The notes under the pieces were generated by a model. It saw only the letters and a program-made list of their open reading frames with translations, was not told the DNA's origin and searched no databases. Shown piece after piece: positions 12,038-24,476 of a stretch of 64,000 bases of DNA. Position 1 is the stretch's first letter; the number at the start of each line of letters is the position of its first letter. The position numbers and the translations under genes were made by a program. The stretch comes from Diogma glabrata (Eukaryota; Arthropoda; Insecta; Diptera; Cylindrotomidae), in the NCBI GenBank assembly GCA_963693315.1, contig OY856187.1, positions 391,555,269-391,619,268 on the forward strand. The letters are read 5' to 3'.

Positions 12038-13729
12038 AGATCCGGCTGCAGGATTAGTGCGCTCATCGATTTTTTGCTAAAACCAAATTTTTATGTATAT
12101 TTATAATTAGGAGAATATATATCTACCAGGTTGCCTATCAAAATTTGGCCGCCAGTATTTTTAATTAAATTATTTTTAATTGATTTTTGGGAAAAAATTT
12201 CGTTCACTTGTTTTTTTAAATAAAATATCGTCTACACCACGGCAATTTAATTCTAAAAATTCACGGTTGCCATTGCGCACCTGACCGCACCTCTTCGTAG
12301 CCAGGTGTAAACAGGTATGATTTCGATACATTTATACGTTCATAACGTACATTGATTAATTCTATATCAAATTAAAGCTAATTTTTTTCTATTTATTATC
12401 ATATATGGTTGCCTAATTAAATCCGGCCGCAAATAAGGGTTGCTGGCTGTTAAAGATGATAAATATTTAAGGTAGAGTGAAAGAGAGCTAGCGCGTAACA
12501 TCATTTGTCAGACGAGGATAGCGATTGCCAGCTGTGCGACGCTCTTAAGCCGTTGCGCATGCGTCGAATGTTAGTGTTCTCAACCATCGGGGAGTAATAG
12601 AGACGACTTAATAAATACTCCAAAAAAATTGTCTTCCTTTTCAAAATGACAAATTTAAAAATTACAACAAAAAATGGTAGAATCTTAGTTTATCCCCCCA
12701 AATAAATTTGCGTTTTTGTTTCAGATAAATAGAAAGATTAGGTCCTCTGCATCCTAATTATGAAAAAAAAAATTTGCGGAGATGAGGGGGTCAAAAGTTA
12801 TAAAGGATTAAACTTTCAATTTTACCTTGGTCCCCCCTTTGGTTTTTTTTTAGTTTTTTTTTTTTTCTTTTTTTCCTTATTTTTATTTATTATTTATTTA
12901 TATTTTATCACACACTAGAATATTGAAATTAAAAAAAATACCTTGGTCCCCCCTTTGAGTTTTTAGAAATAACTTGATTTGATTTTTGATTTTTTTTTTT
13001 GACTCGCTTCTGCGACCTTGCACAACTTTGATCAAAAATAGCACCCCCCTCCCCGTGCGATACCAAACCTCCCCCCTCCTCCCCGCGTCGCCTGCGCCGC
13101 AGGGGGACCAATGTAAAATTGAAAGTTTTATCCCTTATAACTTTTGATCCCCTCATTTCCGCAAATTTTTTTTTTCATAATTAGGATGCAGAGCACCTAA
13201 TCTTTCTATTTTTCTGAAAAAAAACGTAAATTTATTTGGGGGGATAAACTAGGAATGTTCCCAAAAAATTAATATTGATTTAACTCTCTTTTACTCTACC
13301 TTAAATATTTATCATCTTTAACAGCCAGCAACGGCCGGATTTAATTAGGCAACCATATATGATAATAAATAGAAAAAAATTAGCTTTAATTTGATATAGA
13401 ATTAATCAATGTACGTTATGAACGTATAAATGTATCGAAATCATACCTGTTTACACCTGGCTGCGAAGAGGTGCGGTCAGGTGCGCAATGGCAACCGTGA
13501 ATTTTTAGAATCTTTATATAAATTGCCGTGATGTAGACGATATTTTATTTAAAAAACCAGTGAACGAAATTTTTTCCCAAAAATCAATTAAAAATAATTT
13601 AATTAAAAATACTGGCGGCCAAATTTTGATAGGCAACCTGGTAGATATATATTCTCCTAATTATAAATATACATAAAAATTTGGTTTTAGCAAAAAAACG
13701 ATGAGCGCACTAATCCTGCAGTCGGATCT
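12038..13729. mobile_element. 1.7-kb element with ~450-bp terminal inverted repeats
   Basis: The left arm (12038-12487) begins AGATCCGGCTGCAGGATTAG; the right arm (13283-13729) is its near-perfect complement, with a few substitutions and an inserted ~10 bases. A second, inner inverted pair (12686-12837 and 13102-13251) continues the fold, separated from the outer arm by ~200 bp of unpaired sequence on the left only. The ~260-bp centre is T-rich and repeats ACCTTGGTCCCCCC. No transposase is present, so it is a non-autonomous fold-back/long-TIR element. No convincing target-site duplication was seen, and the superfamily is unknown. Confidence 0.88.
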
Positions 13730-13739
13730 CGTACTAGGT

Positions 13740-13985
13740 GTATCTACAACAGATATAAATGTTGTGAAGCAGTTCTATAAAAGTAATGAAATCAGTAGAT
13801 TATTGCCATCCAAACGAGATGCAATATCTTTTAAAAAGGAGATGAGCGCATAAAAACACAAAAGCGCTTATTGCTATGCACATTAAATGAAGCTTATGTG
13901 GAGTTTAAAAATAAGTTTCCTGATGTGAAAATAGGATTTACTAAATTCACGTCCCTTCGACCACAAGAATGTATAAAATTATCCC
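13740..13985 (+). pseudogene. Relic of a transposon-type protein (SRLLPSKRD…GFTKF family)
   Basis: Two overlapping frames read continuously once a stop and frameshift near 13853 are allowed for: first VVKQFYKSNEISRLLPSKRD, then KRLLLCTLNEAYVEFK and GFTKFTSLRPQEC. I recognise this as a region of a large family of uncharacterised, probably transposon-borne invertebrate proteins ('KRLLLCNLKE…KIGFSKFASLRPK' type). The biochemical role is not known to me. Only ~80 codons survive. It sits just outside the right tip of the long-TIR element, and its frame runs directly into the LINE fragment that follows. Confidence 0.6.
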
Positions 13986-14187
13986 AAGGAGTTTATCATC
14001 CCAGTCAAACTGTCGAGATAACCCACTGTCATAGTAACAACATGCAAAGGGATTGCTTTGTGCGTATATCGTACAAATGGAATTCTTTGCCCGAATCAGT
14101 AGTATCGAGAGCCTTCAATCCACAAACATTTAAAAAAAAACGTCCACCAACACCTCAAGACGTAGCTTGTTGTGGGACCTATGTCTT
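13986..14187 (+). pseudogene. LINE ORF C-terminus, 5'-truncated fragment
   Basis: The reading frame continues from the upstream relic into SQTVEITHC and SYKWNSLPES, then FNPQTFK. This matches the C-terminal end of the LINE at 61693-63115 (SYKWNALPES, FNPQRFK). The following CGTCCACCAACACCTCAAGA is also shared with that copy's 3' UTR. The fragment stops at 14187, where the P-like element is inserted, and resumes at 16504. The open frame 13871-14215 is therefore a chance chimera of two transposon proteins, not a gene. Confidence 0.85.
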
Positions 14188-14809
14188 GCACCGAAAAAAA
14201 TGTCTAACATGTTAATAATGACCTGTTATCACTAAAATCTGTGTCATAAACATAACGAAAATTTCATTATCACAACGAAATATGGCATTAAAAGTTTAAA
14301 AATTTAATGACATAATTTATCTGTGTCATTAAACACATGAATTTTCAATCATTAAATTTTCTGAAACAAAAAAATTAATGAATTTGTAATAGTTTAACGT
14401 TTGTTGTCATTAATAACATGTATTGTGGCATTAAAATATAAAATATAAAAAATTATGCCCAATTTGCCTAATTTAATGATAAAGTATCCTAATTTTATGA
14501 CATATTCATGTTTTGACATAATTTTATGATTTTTGTTCATTGATTTATGCTCTATTTTGAAAAATTTATGAAATTTTAGCATAGAGTTATGAAATAGTTA
14601 CCGTTAAGACATCATCTTGGCACGTAGCTATTCAACAACAAATTAGTTTTACTTTCACTTTCTTCCGAGTAAGTGGAAGTTCTTCACTTTCTTTCTTGGT
14701 AATTAAATAAAATTGGTAAAATCTAATAAAATTATGCATATATGTACATATAGTGGAAATTATAATTTTCGATTTTGTTAATAGGAACAGTTTTTGGTGC
14801 CTGGAAAAC

Positions 14810-14950
14810 ATGGTAATAACCTGTTGCGTATTTCAATGTGGAATAAGAAGTGGAAAAGATTTAGTGAAGTTTTTCAGGTTCCCTAAACTAAAGGCTCGAC
14901 GTAAACAATTATCAATTTTATATAATATTGTCTCTGAACTTTTTTTATTA
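14810..14950 (+). pseudogene. THAP zinc-finger fragment of a P-like transposase
   Basis: From the internal ATG at 14810 the frame reads MVITCCVFQCG, then GKDLVKFFRFPK and an Arg/Lys-rich turn (KARRKQ). That is the start of a THAP C2CH DNA-binding domain: the first Cys pair, then a basic F-x-FPK stretch. The second half (the C-x2-H pair) is not found in frame. A TTTTGTTAATAG stretch just upstream could be a 3' splice site. In intact elements THAP recognises the subterminal transposon DNA. Confidence 0.65.
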
Positions 14951-15109
14951 TTATTTTGCACTTTATTATTGTTATTTTACACTAAACTAAAGTATTTTCA
15001 GAAATGAAGGTTCATTTAATTTCCATATTTTTATGCGATTTTAATTATTTCACTATCCCTAATGCATAAAAAACTTAAGAGCACAACACAATTTGGAGTT
15101 TGATCATTT

Positions 15110-15262
15110 GTGGAGGAGTTTGATCATGTGTGGAAAGCCTGCGCAAAATATAGATTATGCAAAATAAAGGACAACACCACCAAAGTTATATTAAAAAAAT
15201 GGCCGTATTATACATTACCAGCAGGCTTCAGATTGGTAAACATTATCTGCTTTTTCGTCTAT
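15110..15262 (+). pseudogene. P-transposase-like fragment, KWPxYxxPxGFRLV region
   Basis: The frame holds WKACAKYRLCKI followed by KWPYYTLPAGFRLV, the conserved 'KWPxYxxPxGYxLI' segment that follows the coiled coil in insect P-element transposases. It is short, ends in stop codons and follows a small local duplication of GGAGTTTGATCAT. Order and spacing relative to the THAP fragment fit one broken gene. Confidence 0.65.
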
Positions 15263-15492
15263 AAATACATAATACATACAATTCCAGTAAATTTCGATAA
15301 ATGTCAAATTTAAGACCAACCTGAAATTTGTTACTATACCATTTTTCTTTCAAACTGAGAATTGTTACTTTCAATGTGAGAACAGTAACTTTCAGTGGAA
15401 TTGTACCTTTCAATTTGAGAATTATTAGTAGTTATAATAAGAATTATTCCAATATCTTTACTATATCTTTCCTGAATTATTTATAGATTGAT

Positions 15493-15816
15493 ATGGATTT
15501 TTCTACCATTAATGTGGATAATTCTACCAAATTGCCATCCACTTGGAATACAAACACACCACCAGTAGAAGACCACCTCAACTTCTTAAAGAAACGCGAT
15601 TTGCATGTCCAACCCATAAAACTATGCATAGGCGATAGTATTCAAGATATACAAGAAATTTTTGTTTATTTTGATACTATCAAGTATTCATTCAATAGCC
15701 TCATTAAAGCAGTCGACATATGCCGCAAAATGTTTTTTGTCTTTAATGAAATTTCCGTCTCCTGCAGAAGTGTTTTGGAGTTTTGTTGGATATTACTTTT
15801 TGAATTTAAACAGTAA
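15493..15816 (+). pseudogene. P-transposase-like fragment, C-terminal segment
   Basis: About 108 codons. The later part, FDTIKYSFNSLIKAVDIC followed by F-x-VFNEI and EFCWILLFEF, resembles the 'YKFxSxLKALDxxFKIFHxxNxxYPxES' segment found in insect P/THAP9-like proteins. The first half (THNPPVEDH-like region) is less clear. The frame is terminated and no catalytic acidic residues can be placed, so it is inactive. Confidence 0.55.
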
Positions 15817-16503
15817 AAACCAAAATATTCGAAAATGTATATTTTATCTGAATTTTTAAAAAACAAATAAAAAGTGTGAATTTCAACATTTAATTTGTTT
15901 TTCATTTTTCAATCTTCTCTTTAACTTTTTTCTGTGGGATAGGGACACACAGATGACAGTATGTAAAATAAATAAAATAAAAATGTGTTTTTCTATATTA
16001 ACAACTCAAAAGCCCTGTGTTTTTGTTAAGAACGGCTCCAAAATGGTAATGCCAATATGACCTTAATATTAAGTTCTGATTAAGGTCCTGAAGTGAGATT
16101 TATGATTTAATGACTTATTCATAATTTAATGTTTGTTTAACATTAAAATAATGTCAAATATCAGAAAAAAGATTATGCCAAAGTCATGATTAAAATGTCG
16201 GCTGTCATTCTAATAATGTTCGTTAAATTATGACGTTTTTTCATTGATTTGATGATAATATTTCATTAATCCCCATCATGTTTATTAATGAATAGCTTTC
16301 ATAAAGTTACGTAACGATTCATTGAATTATGAAAAAAAATTTTTATGAAACAATGTCGAATGACGTTGTTTAATGAAAATTTCATAATTTAACTATTGGC
16401 ATTTCGTTAATACAATGACATGTTTCTTCGGCTGAATAACAATGTTAAAGTCTTTAATATAATGTTTTATGTCGTTCTATTCAAGTACTTTTTTCTTTCA
16501 GTG

Positions 16504-16580
16504 TAAAAGGTATCTATGTGTTGTTGTGACACATTTTGTAATTCCTACTACACAACACTTTTTATTAAAAAAAAAATAAT
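16504..16580 (+). mobile_element. Resumed 3' UTR end of the interrupted LINE
   Basis: AAAAGGTATCTATGTGTTGT through CACAACACTTTTTATTAAAA matches the 3' end of the LINE at 63040-63110 base for base apart from few changes, and ends in an A-rich tail. It shows that 13986-14187 and this piece were one LINE copy. Confidence 0.9.
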
Positions 16581-17767
16581 TTGATGCACCAGATTCTACT
16601 TGTCCACAAAACTGTCTGATCTCGAAATCTACCTACTTCTAGCGGACATCCTGCCGATCGGACTATTTTGATTTCGGTTGATTTTTCATGGTTCTTAGAA
16701 GTTTTTATACATTTTTTTATACTTTTAAAATATAAACTAAATTTTTCTGTTAATTTTTTAAAATTTCAATTTTGCGACTTTTAGAAGTTTTTATTTTTTA
16801 TTATTATTACTTTTATTTTTAATTTTTAAAATTTTTTACATAATTTTTTTTCGTTTCTATTTGCCTGTTAATTTTTTTAATATAATTAAATTTTTTTATT
16901 TCAAATATGTTTTTAATAAAGATGATTATAAAAAATTTAATTAACGAAATTCTAATATTTCTTTTATTTTCTTCAAAAAGAAAAATTTAGTATCCTTTCT
17001 TTCTCTCTAACTTATTTATCACTTTATTTACAAATAGAGCCAGCCTCTAGACAATGGTTTGTCTTGGATACAATTTCTTACATATATTTTTGCCCATTGT
17101 TGGCAGAACAACAATTTCTATGATTATTGATCCCATTTAAAAATTTATCGCTGCTTTTTATAAGCAGATTAGATTCATGCACATAAAATAATTGTTAAAT
17201 ATCTTGTGACTCATAGCTCATGAGTCATGACAAACTTTGTTTACCAAATATCATGGAATGTATTTAGCGCAATTACTTTAATAAACAAAATCGAATTCGA
17301 GCACAGAGTCTCAAGATTGCTATCATTTATTTCGCCATGCATAAATCTGCACAAAATTGTCACCACACGGATTTCATATAAACATAATGAACAAAATCAT
17401 ACGAAACATTGTACCGATAGCAGAGTTTATAACGCTCCTTATATCACTCCTTTACTCCGTTCTTTCAGGAGTGAAACAGGAGTGAAAATAATAAAATATT
17501 GTTCTTGCTCCTATATTGAAATAGATATTTTCTTTCAAATACGCGAACATTTAATTTTTGCTTCGTATCGTAATTGATGCTTTCCAACGTAATAAGTTAA
17601 TAATAATATTTGAGAATGTTTTATTCAATTTTCCATGTATTTTTATAAAAATATATAAAAGGGATGACGAAAAGGTGCTAAGGTTCATCTTTTGCAAATG
17701 GTATATAAAATATGATATATAAAATAAATAAAATAAAAAATCTTTTGAGAACGAAATCGAAAAACTA
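16581..17767. other. Unassigned AT-rich DNA
   Basis: No family recognised. Low-complexity T-rich DNA runs at 16730-17000. The 116-codon frame at 17227-17577 has no motif. A pair of CACTCCT/GGAGTGA phrases near 17450-17485 forms a small inverted repeat that recurs near 18243 and 18310. Confidence 0.45.
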
Positions 17768-18235
17768 ATGTCGTTTTCTTTTTGACAAAAAAGTGATCTA
17801 AGAGCAAAAAAAGCAGCTGTCAGATCACTTTTTTTTGCATTTCGTATTCTTTTTGCACAAAAAATAGCTCTTTTTTTGATCTGAAAATATTTTTTCTGAA
17901 TCTAGATTTATTGGTAGATCAAGTTGTAAATACAATAAATTTACACAAATACATTCACAAATCTGTAAAATTAGTAAACAAACAAGACGCCATTTATTTA
18001 TTATTATTTTTTTAAAGTGAAATAGTTATTTGTTTAAATAAATGGTTTGTTTAAATCGTGTTTTAAATTCAAAATTAATAAAAAATTATTTAATTAAATA
18101 CTATTAATTAACAAAAACATTAAACGAGAGTTCACAAACACAACTACAAAATTAGATCAAACTTTTCATATTCGTTTTGTGAAAAAAAATCTTCAGAAAA
18201 TCACTTTTTCTGCTCTGGCAAAAAGAAAACGACAT
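17768..18235. mobile_element. 468-bp MITE with perfect 17-bp terminal inverted repeats
   Basis: The ends are ATGTCGTTTTCTTTTTG and its exact complement (18219-18235). Just inside, AAAAGTGATCT on the left pairs loosely with AATCACTTTTT on the right. The interior is AT-rich and non-coding; the minus-strand frame over the right end is incidental. No target duplication can be defined beyond A/T bases. Confidence 0.75.
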
Positions 18236-20370
18236 AAAAATATCACTCCTATGATGAGGGAGAGAGATGTTGAAATTATAAACATTTAAATCTTTGAATA
18301 ATATGTTTAGGAGTGAAATGAGTGCTCGAATAAAATAAAATTGTAAGCTCTGACCGCTGGTAATCAATATTTTCGTTCTTTATTCTTTTAAACGAGCTTT
18401 CAAAATTAGTTTTAGCTCGATTCGCACAAAGCACTCATGGCTAGTATAAAGATAATCTTATTACTCGTGCAAAGAAGTTAATTGGCACCAGTCATACACT
18501 GAAAGAAAAAATTCGATCTTTCGTTTGGCATAGTGATTATGCGGTCACGATGACATCACATTCGATCGGTGTCTTCAATTCGGTTGTTGTGTCTTCAATT
18601 CGATCGTTGTATCTTCAAATTTTTTTTTAAACAAAAGACAATCGCATTACAACATCAGCGTTGGTAATATATTTGCATATTAGAGCTGTTTTTTAACCAT
18701 ATAGCGCATTTGGGTCATGAAGTGGATTGTTTTGAAAAAAATTGACCAATATTCCTGGTATAACATATCATGGTAGATCTTAAACTTAATCAAATAAAAT
18801 AGAAACTGGCTTCAAACAAAATTTGTAAATAACAATTTAAGTCAGTGTAAAGGTCAATATACACTACAAATAATTATCTACGATATACTTTAACTTTAGA
18901 AGAGTTTTGGACGAAATGATGTTGATACAAATGAATCTCTGTTTTATTAAATTTTTAATGTCTAAAATTCTTTAAGATTGATTCATTTCTTATTCATATA
19001 CTATTTGTCACATAGAATAAAAATACATTTGCTACAATAAATTTTAATTTTTTCTTTCCAGGTAAATAGTTCGTGTATATAAAAAAAATTATGAATTGAT
19101 GTTATGGTGGGTGTCTAAGCATCTTGCCTATTGAAGCAATATTTTTGGAAATGATAATAAATAGTCCACAATGCAAGCAAAATATTTACAGTGTGAGTAT
19201 TTCTGGGAATTAAATTGAAACATATAACAAACTTCTTCTTTGGAGACTTCTGTTAAAATAACTAAATATCATTCATAATTAAACTTTCTTTATAACAACA
19301 ATCCTCAATAGTGTGATGGCCTTTCTATTAAACTAGATAACAACAAACAGAGAGTAATAAAAAAACTATTAAAAGCAAAAAAAAAATTATCATTTAATCT
19401 CCTCCGCTGTCAAACCATGTAAATTTTCTTATTTGCACCTTTTAAATAATTTATTTATTTTTTATTTCTAATTTATGATTTTTTTGAACAATTTGAAGGT
19501 GAGACAAAATATATAGATATTTAAACGGTACGATTATAATTACAGTATTAGATGTACAATCGGTGTACTCAATAAGAAACAGAAAAGTGGGTAAGGTGAG
19601 TTTCCCATGTGTTTTCACTGTTGTATGTAGGAGGAATTTACAGCAATTAGTTGAAACTGCATTTTGATGGATTTATGCTGTTGTTATAGTTTTATTTTTC
19701 AAATATTTCATGATATAATTCAAAATAAGACATTTTGGAACGATTTTAGTTTTGTGTTTGATTTAGAAAAATGTGTTTTTTTCATTATTCTATGATTATT
19801 TTTAAGATATATTCCCTCTTAAATTGTAACATAGGTTTACGATGCACTTTGATGCTGTGATGAACTTATAGTCATCAAACATGTGCTACTAATTTTTTGA
19901 TTGAAAGTTGACTTCAATAACATTAAAATGTATGCAAAGCAAGTTTCGAAACTACATATTTCAAAATAAAAAGCCAACAAAGGTTTAGTATATTTGCGAA
20001 AAATAAGATGAGTGTAAGGAGTTGGAACTTGTACACTAATTTATAGGAATTGACAATTGGTGCTTTTCTATTGTGCTTTTTTTCCACAATATGCCACATT
20101 TTATGACGGAGTTTTACTTATTTAATAGTTGCTTTTGTAACTGTTGTCTTAGTAAAACAAATATATAATATAGAGGCTTTATATAGTGAAAAAGATATCT
20201 TGTTACATTGAAAGAGATAACTTAATTTTTTCAATAAAAACAAAAAAAGGTAATGGAAATTTAGGAGAATATATCATAAAGAAATAAAACAAATCGCACT
20301 TGTATCTTATTCAAAATTGTATTTAACCCTATTTTACACTTGAGGAAAAATCTAATCAAGACGTCGCAGA
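18236..20370. other. Unassigned AT-rich DNA
   Basis: Contains a short imperfect tandem (next entry) and nothing else recognised. No open frame of note lies here. Confidence 0.45.
18495..18625. repeat. Short imperfect tandem next to a P-like terminal motif
   Basis: ACACTGAAAGAAAAAATTCG at 18497 resembles the right tip of the P-like element at 14188-16503 read outward. It is followed by three drifting ~20-bp units of the form GTGTCTTCAATTCGRTYGTT. It may be a solo end of a related element, but no partner end was found. Confidence 0.35.
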
Positions 20371-20402
20371 TGTGAAGCCGACCATTTCCAATTTTTTCGG
20401 TA

Positions 20403-20600
<198 letters not shown>

Positions 20601-20607
20601 TAATTTA

Positions 20608-21500
20608 CAGGGTGATTTTTTTTGCCTGAAACTTTCAAATATCTCGAGAAATAAGCACCCTACGGAAAAAATGTCCATATTCAAAATTTAATCATTCCGC
20701 GGGGGAAACACATTAGTGCAAAAAATAGTCCCCCACCCCTCCTCTTTGTATGTGGGCGGGGGTAACTTTGAATCTAAAATAGGAACCCCAATTTTTTATT
20801 GCAGATACGGCTTTTACGGCTAAAAGTACGTACGATTTGACTAAAAAAATTTGTTCGATTCATGATAGATGGCGCTGTAATCGACGAAATTCAATTTTTT
20901 CGATTTCTTTTACTAAGAACATATGTGATATGCCTACGATTTTGTAATACATTTGAAATAAAAAATATCACGTTTTCATTGTAAAAAGTTTATTAATGTA
21001 AATGGCTGGTGAATAAACAAATTTTAGCTTAAAATAAGTGTTCAAAATGATGGCTTTCGACGTCAATGCACTTATTAATCCGCTCTTCAAATGACTGTAC
21101 CCAACTGAGAAGTGTGTCGCTTGAATTTCGGCACAAGCTTTTTTGATTCGCCCAATTATATTCTCACGTGTTGTTGGTTCTTGTTGTAAACTTTCTCTTC
21201 GAAACTTTCTCTTCGTTATTTAACGTTGAATTCTTCGAACCAAGTCGTTTAAAAAATGTCTCGTCATTGAGCCATAACTTGCTTCATTTTGGACCTACAA
21301 CCCTCATAAAAACAACAATCTCTTCGTTTTTTTAAGTTTCATTTTTGTTGATTACCGAATTTTTGATAGAACGCTAAGTTTAAGAGATATTTTCGAAAAA
21401 CTATCAAGAACCATGTAAGTTTCAACGAACAATATAAGTTTTCAATCGCGAATAACTCGAAAAATATCGATCTATCGAAAAAACCTTATACAACATTTTA
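20608..21500 (-). mobile_element. Decayed DDE transposon (Tc1/mariner-IS630-like), partial
   Basis: The right part encodes, on the minus strand, a transposase tail (next entry). The left edge reads CAGGGTGATTTTTTTTGCCT followed by TATCTCGAGAAATAAGCA, a terminal phrase often seen on such elements. A GATGGCGCTGTAATCGAC phrase lies near 20870. Most of the coding region, including any catalytic triad, is missing. The ends are not firmly defined. Confidence 0.5.
21029..21205 (-). pseudogene. C-terminal tail of a DDE transposase
   Basis: Read on the minus strand from about 21205 down to the stop at 21029-21031: PTTRENIIGRIKKAC, a frameshift, then LLSWVQSFEERINKCIDV and SHHFEHLF followed by stop. 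The pattern 'RI..AC..I…S…R…CI…GGHFEHLL-stop' is typical of the end of DDE_3/IS630-type transposases in arthropods. Only ~55 codons survive, with at least one frameshift. Confidence 0.55.
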
Positions 21501-21555
21501 TGCTTAATGCCTTTTATCCATTTTTTCCGAAGCCGACCATTTCCAATTTTTTCGG

Positions 21556-22572
<1,017 letters not shown>

Positions 22573-24194
22573 AGATATACTATATATAATATATATACTT
22601 CGGTATATATTATCGGAGTATAAAAAAAAAAATATTATGTGTTTTTCATTTTTTCCTTGTTTTGACACAGAGTGACAAGGAAAGTTTAAAGGTAAATTGT
22701 CCTCGAATGAGCGATCGATTTCTTTAATGGAATATTTTCCAACAAAAAATTGTCAGGATCTTATCCTTTTTTTATATTTTAATCATTGAAACATGAGTTT
22801 TTCACTGATGGTTTACGTATTCTTGCTTGAATGCTTGAAGAACCATGATGATTACTGTAATGTAAATTTTAAAAAACTACAAAAGGAACCTTTTGGTTTC
22901 GCCATTCTTAAAAATTCTAATTTTGAAAAATTAAAACTGACAAATTTCATTCAAAATAAGTAAAAAACTTTTCAGTGCAATTTTTTCATAAAGTCTCATT
23001 TACTACATTTTAAACAAAAAAAGTAAATGGAATTGATAATAGTATGTTATGCTCCGATCATGTAATGACGGTTAGTAATACACGAGCATTATCGGGATAC
23101 GAAACGAGCCGTAGGCGAGTCTGTAAGTTCAGTATGTTTTGGGTACTGTTATACCCTTCTTTGCTAGAATATAAATATATAACACCAACACAAATTTTAT
23201 AACCCTTAGACTAGGGTTAAAAATTTTAAATAACTAAAGATACTACTCTTTCTTTCAAATAAAATATTGCTTTATTTATTTAAATGCTTTCTTAAATTTT
23301 CATTGACACTTAAATCTTAAATTTTTACTTTACTGACACTAAAAATGTTAACTCTTTTCTTACTGGCCGACCACTTTAATCTACTGCCAAAATACTACTC
23401 TTAACTTTTTAACTTTCTTCAAATTAATTGTAGGGGAAATGTTGTAAACCGTTATCTCCCGTTATCAAAAAAACAATCAATTAAAAACTAATAAAAACAA
23501 TTAACACAATTGACCTAATTTAAAGGATTTCCCAATACAAAAAATTCACAGGTCAAGAAACTAAGTTCGTTCACATAATTTTTATATTTATTAAATAAAT
23601 ATAAAAAAATATGCGAATCCGCACTTTTGACTTATTTAAACATTTTGTATTGTGAAACACAGACAATTTTTGTTACAAAATTCACTTTGAAGTTTTGTAA
23701 GGAAGGAATAAGTAAGTAATACATAATAAATCTTTAAATATAAAAAAGTAAAAAAAATGTGCTTTGTGAAATCTCCATGTTTAAATGATTAAAAAAAATA
23801 ATATACAAATATAAATATTGTTTATCAGTGTAATATGTTTACAAAAGTACCATTTTAAATAAGTTTTGTACCTTTCAAAAAAAAGAAATTAACTAAAATG
23901 TATTTCACCATGTGAGTAGATTTTAACTTTAAACTTTCCCTGGTTCTAAATTTCGTAACAAATTTCGTGCCACCCTGCGTCAAACTAGTGAAAAAATAAA
24001 AAACATGCATTGATTTTGTTTTATTATATTAACGATTACCAATGTTACAAGAAAATCAGAAATAGTTGGGTTCAAATTCCACCCTATACATGATTCGAAA
24101 AACAAAATACATCATTTAGGTATTGTCATAAAACATGGACCCATTTATTTTTCTTTAGCTTGAGAGTGAAACTTTTGCTTGAAACATTAGCCAA

Positions 24195-24367
24195 CTCTGC
24201 AATATTTCTGCAATGGTAGTGTGTAAAATATTCATTGCAGAAAAGTTTGGCAATGAACCCATTGCAAAACATTGCAATGACTCATTGCAATGTTTTGTAA
24301 TGAGTTCATTGCCAAACTTTTCTGCAATGAATATTTTACACACTACCATTGCACGATTATTGCAGAG
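24195..24367. repeat. Hairpin-forming repeat with TGCAAT motifs, copy 1
   Basis: The left arm (24195-24275) and right arm (24283-24367) are complements with few mismatches, joined by a loop of under 10 bases. The arms contain many CATTGCA/TGCAATG words, so the hairpin is itself built from a short iterated motif. It is non-coding; the minus-strand frame through it is a by-product. Confidence 0.88.
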
Positions 24368-24476
24368 TTCTGCAATAGTCTAATTGCGGCTTAAGATTCT
24401 GTATTGTTTGCAAATACATACATGTATTTACATGTATTTATACATACATGTATTTAAATTATTTTTTTATTCGCCT

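Larger units (their letters stand above)
14188..16503 (+). mobile_element. Decayed P-element-like transposon inserted in a LINE 3' UTR
   Basis: The edges are set by comparison with the uninterrupted LINE 3' UTR at 62990-63115: GTCTT precedes and AAAAGG follows the insertion. The ends are GCACCGAAAAAAATG on the left and, on the opposite strand, ACACTGAAAGAAAAAAG, a short imperfect terminal inverted repeat. Inside are THAP-like and P-transposase-like fragments in the right order (14810, 15110, 15493). Both subterminal zones (about 14205-14420 and 16090-16440) are crowded with TCATTAA/TTAATGA motifs. No clear 8-bp target duplication remains. Confidence 0.72.

Noticed and set aside
15662..15905. 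Frames at 15662-15859 (+) and 15666-15905 (-)
   Set aside because: Shadows of the P-transposase-like frame 15493-15816.
24050..24110. B-box-like GGGTTCAAATTCCACC suggesting a tRNA or SINE
   Set aside because: No A box at a suitable distance upstream and no tRNA-like folding.
24155..24349. 64-codon minus-strand frame, duplicated at 29781-29975
   Set aside because: A translation of the TGCAAT hairpin.
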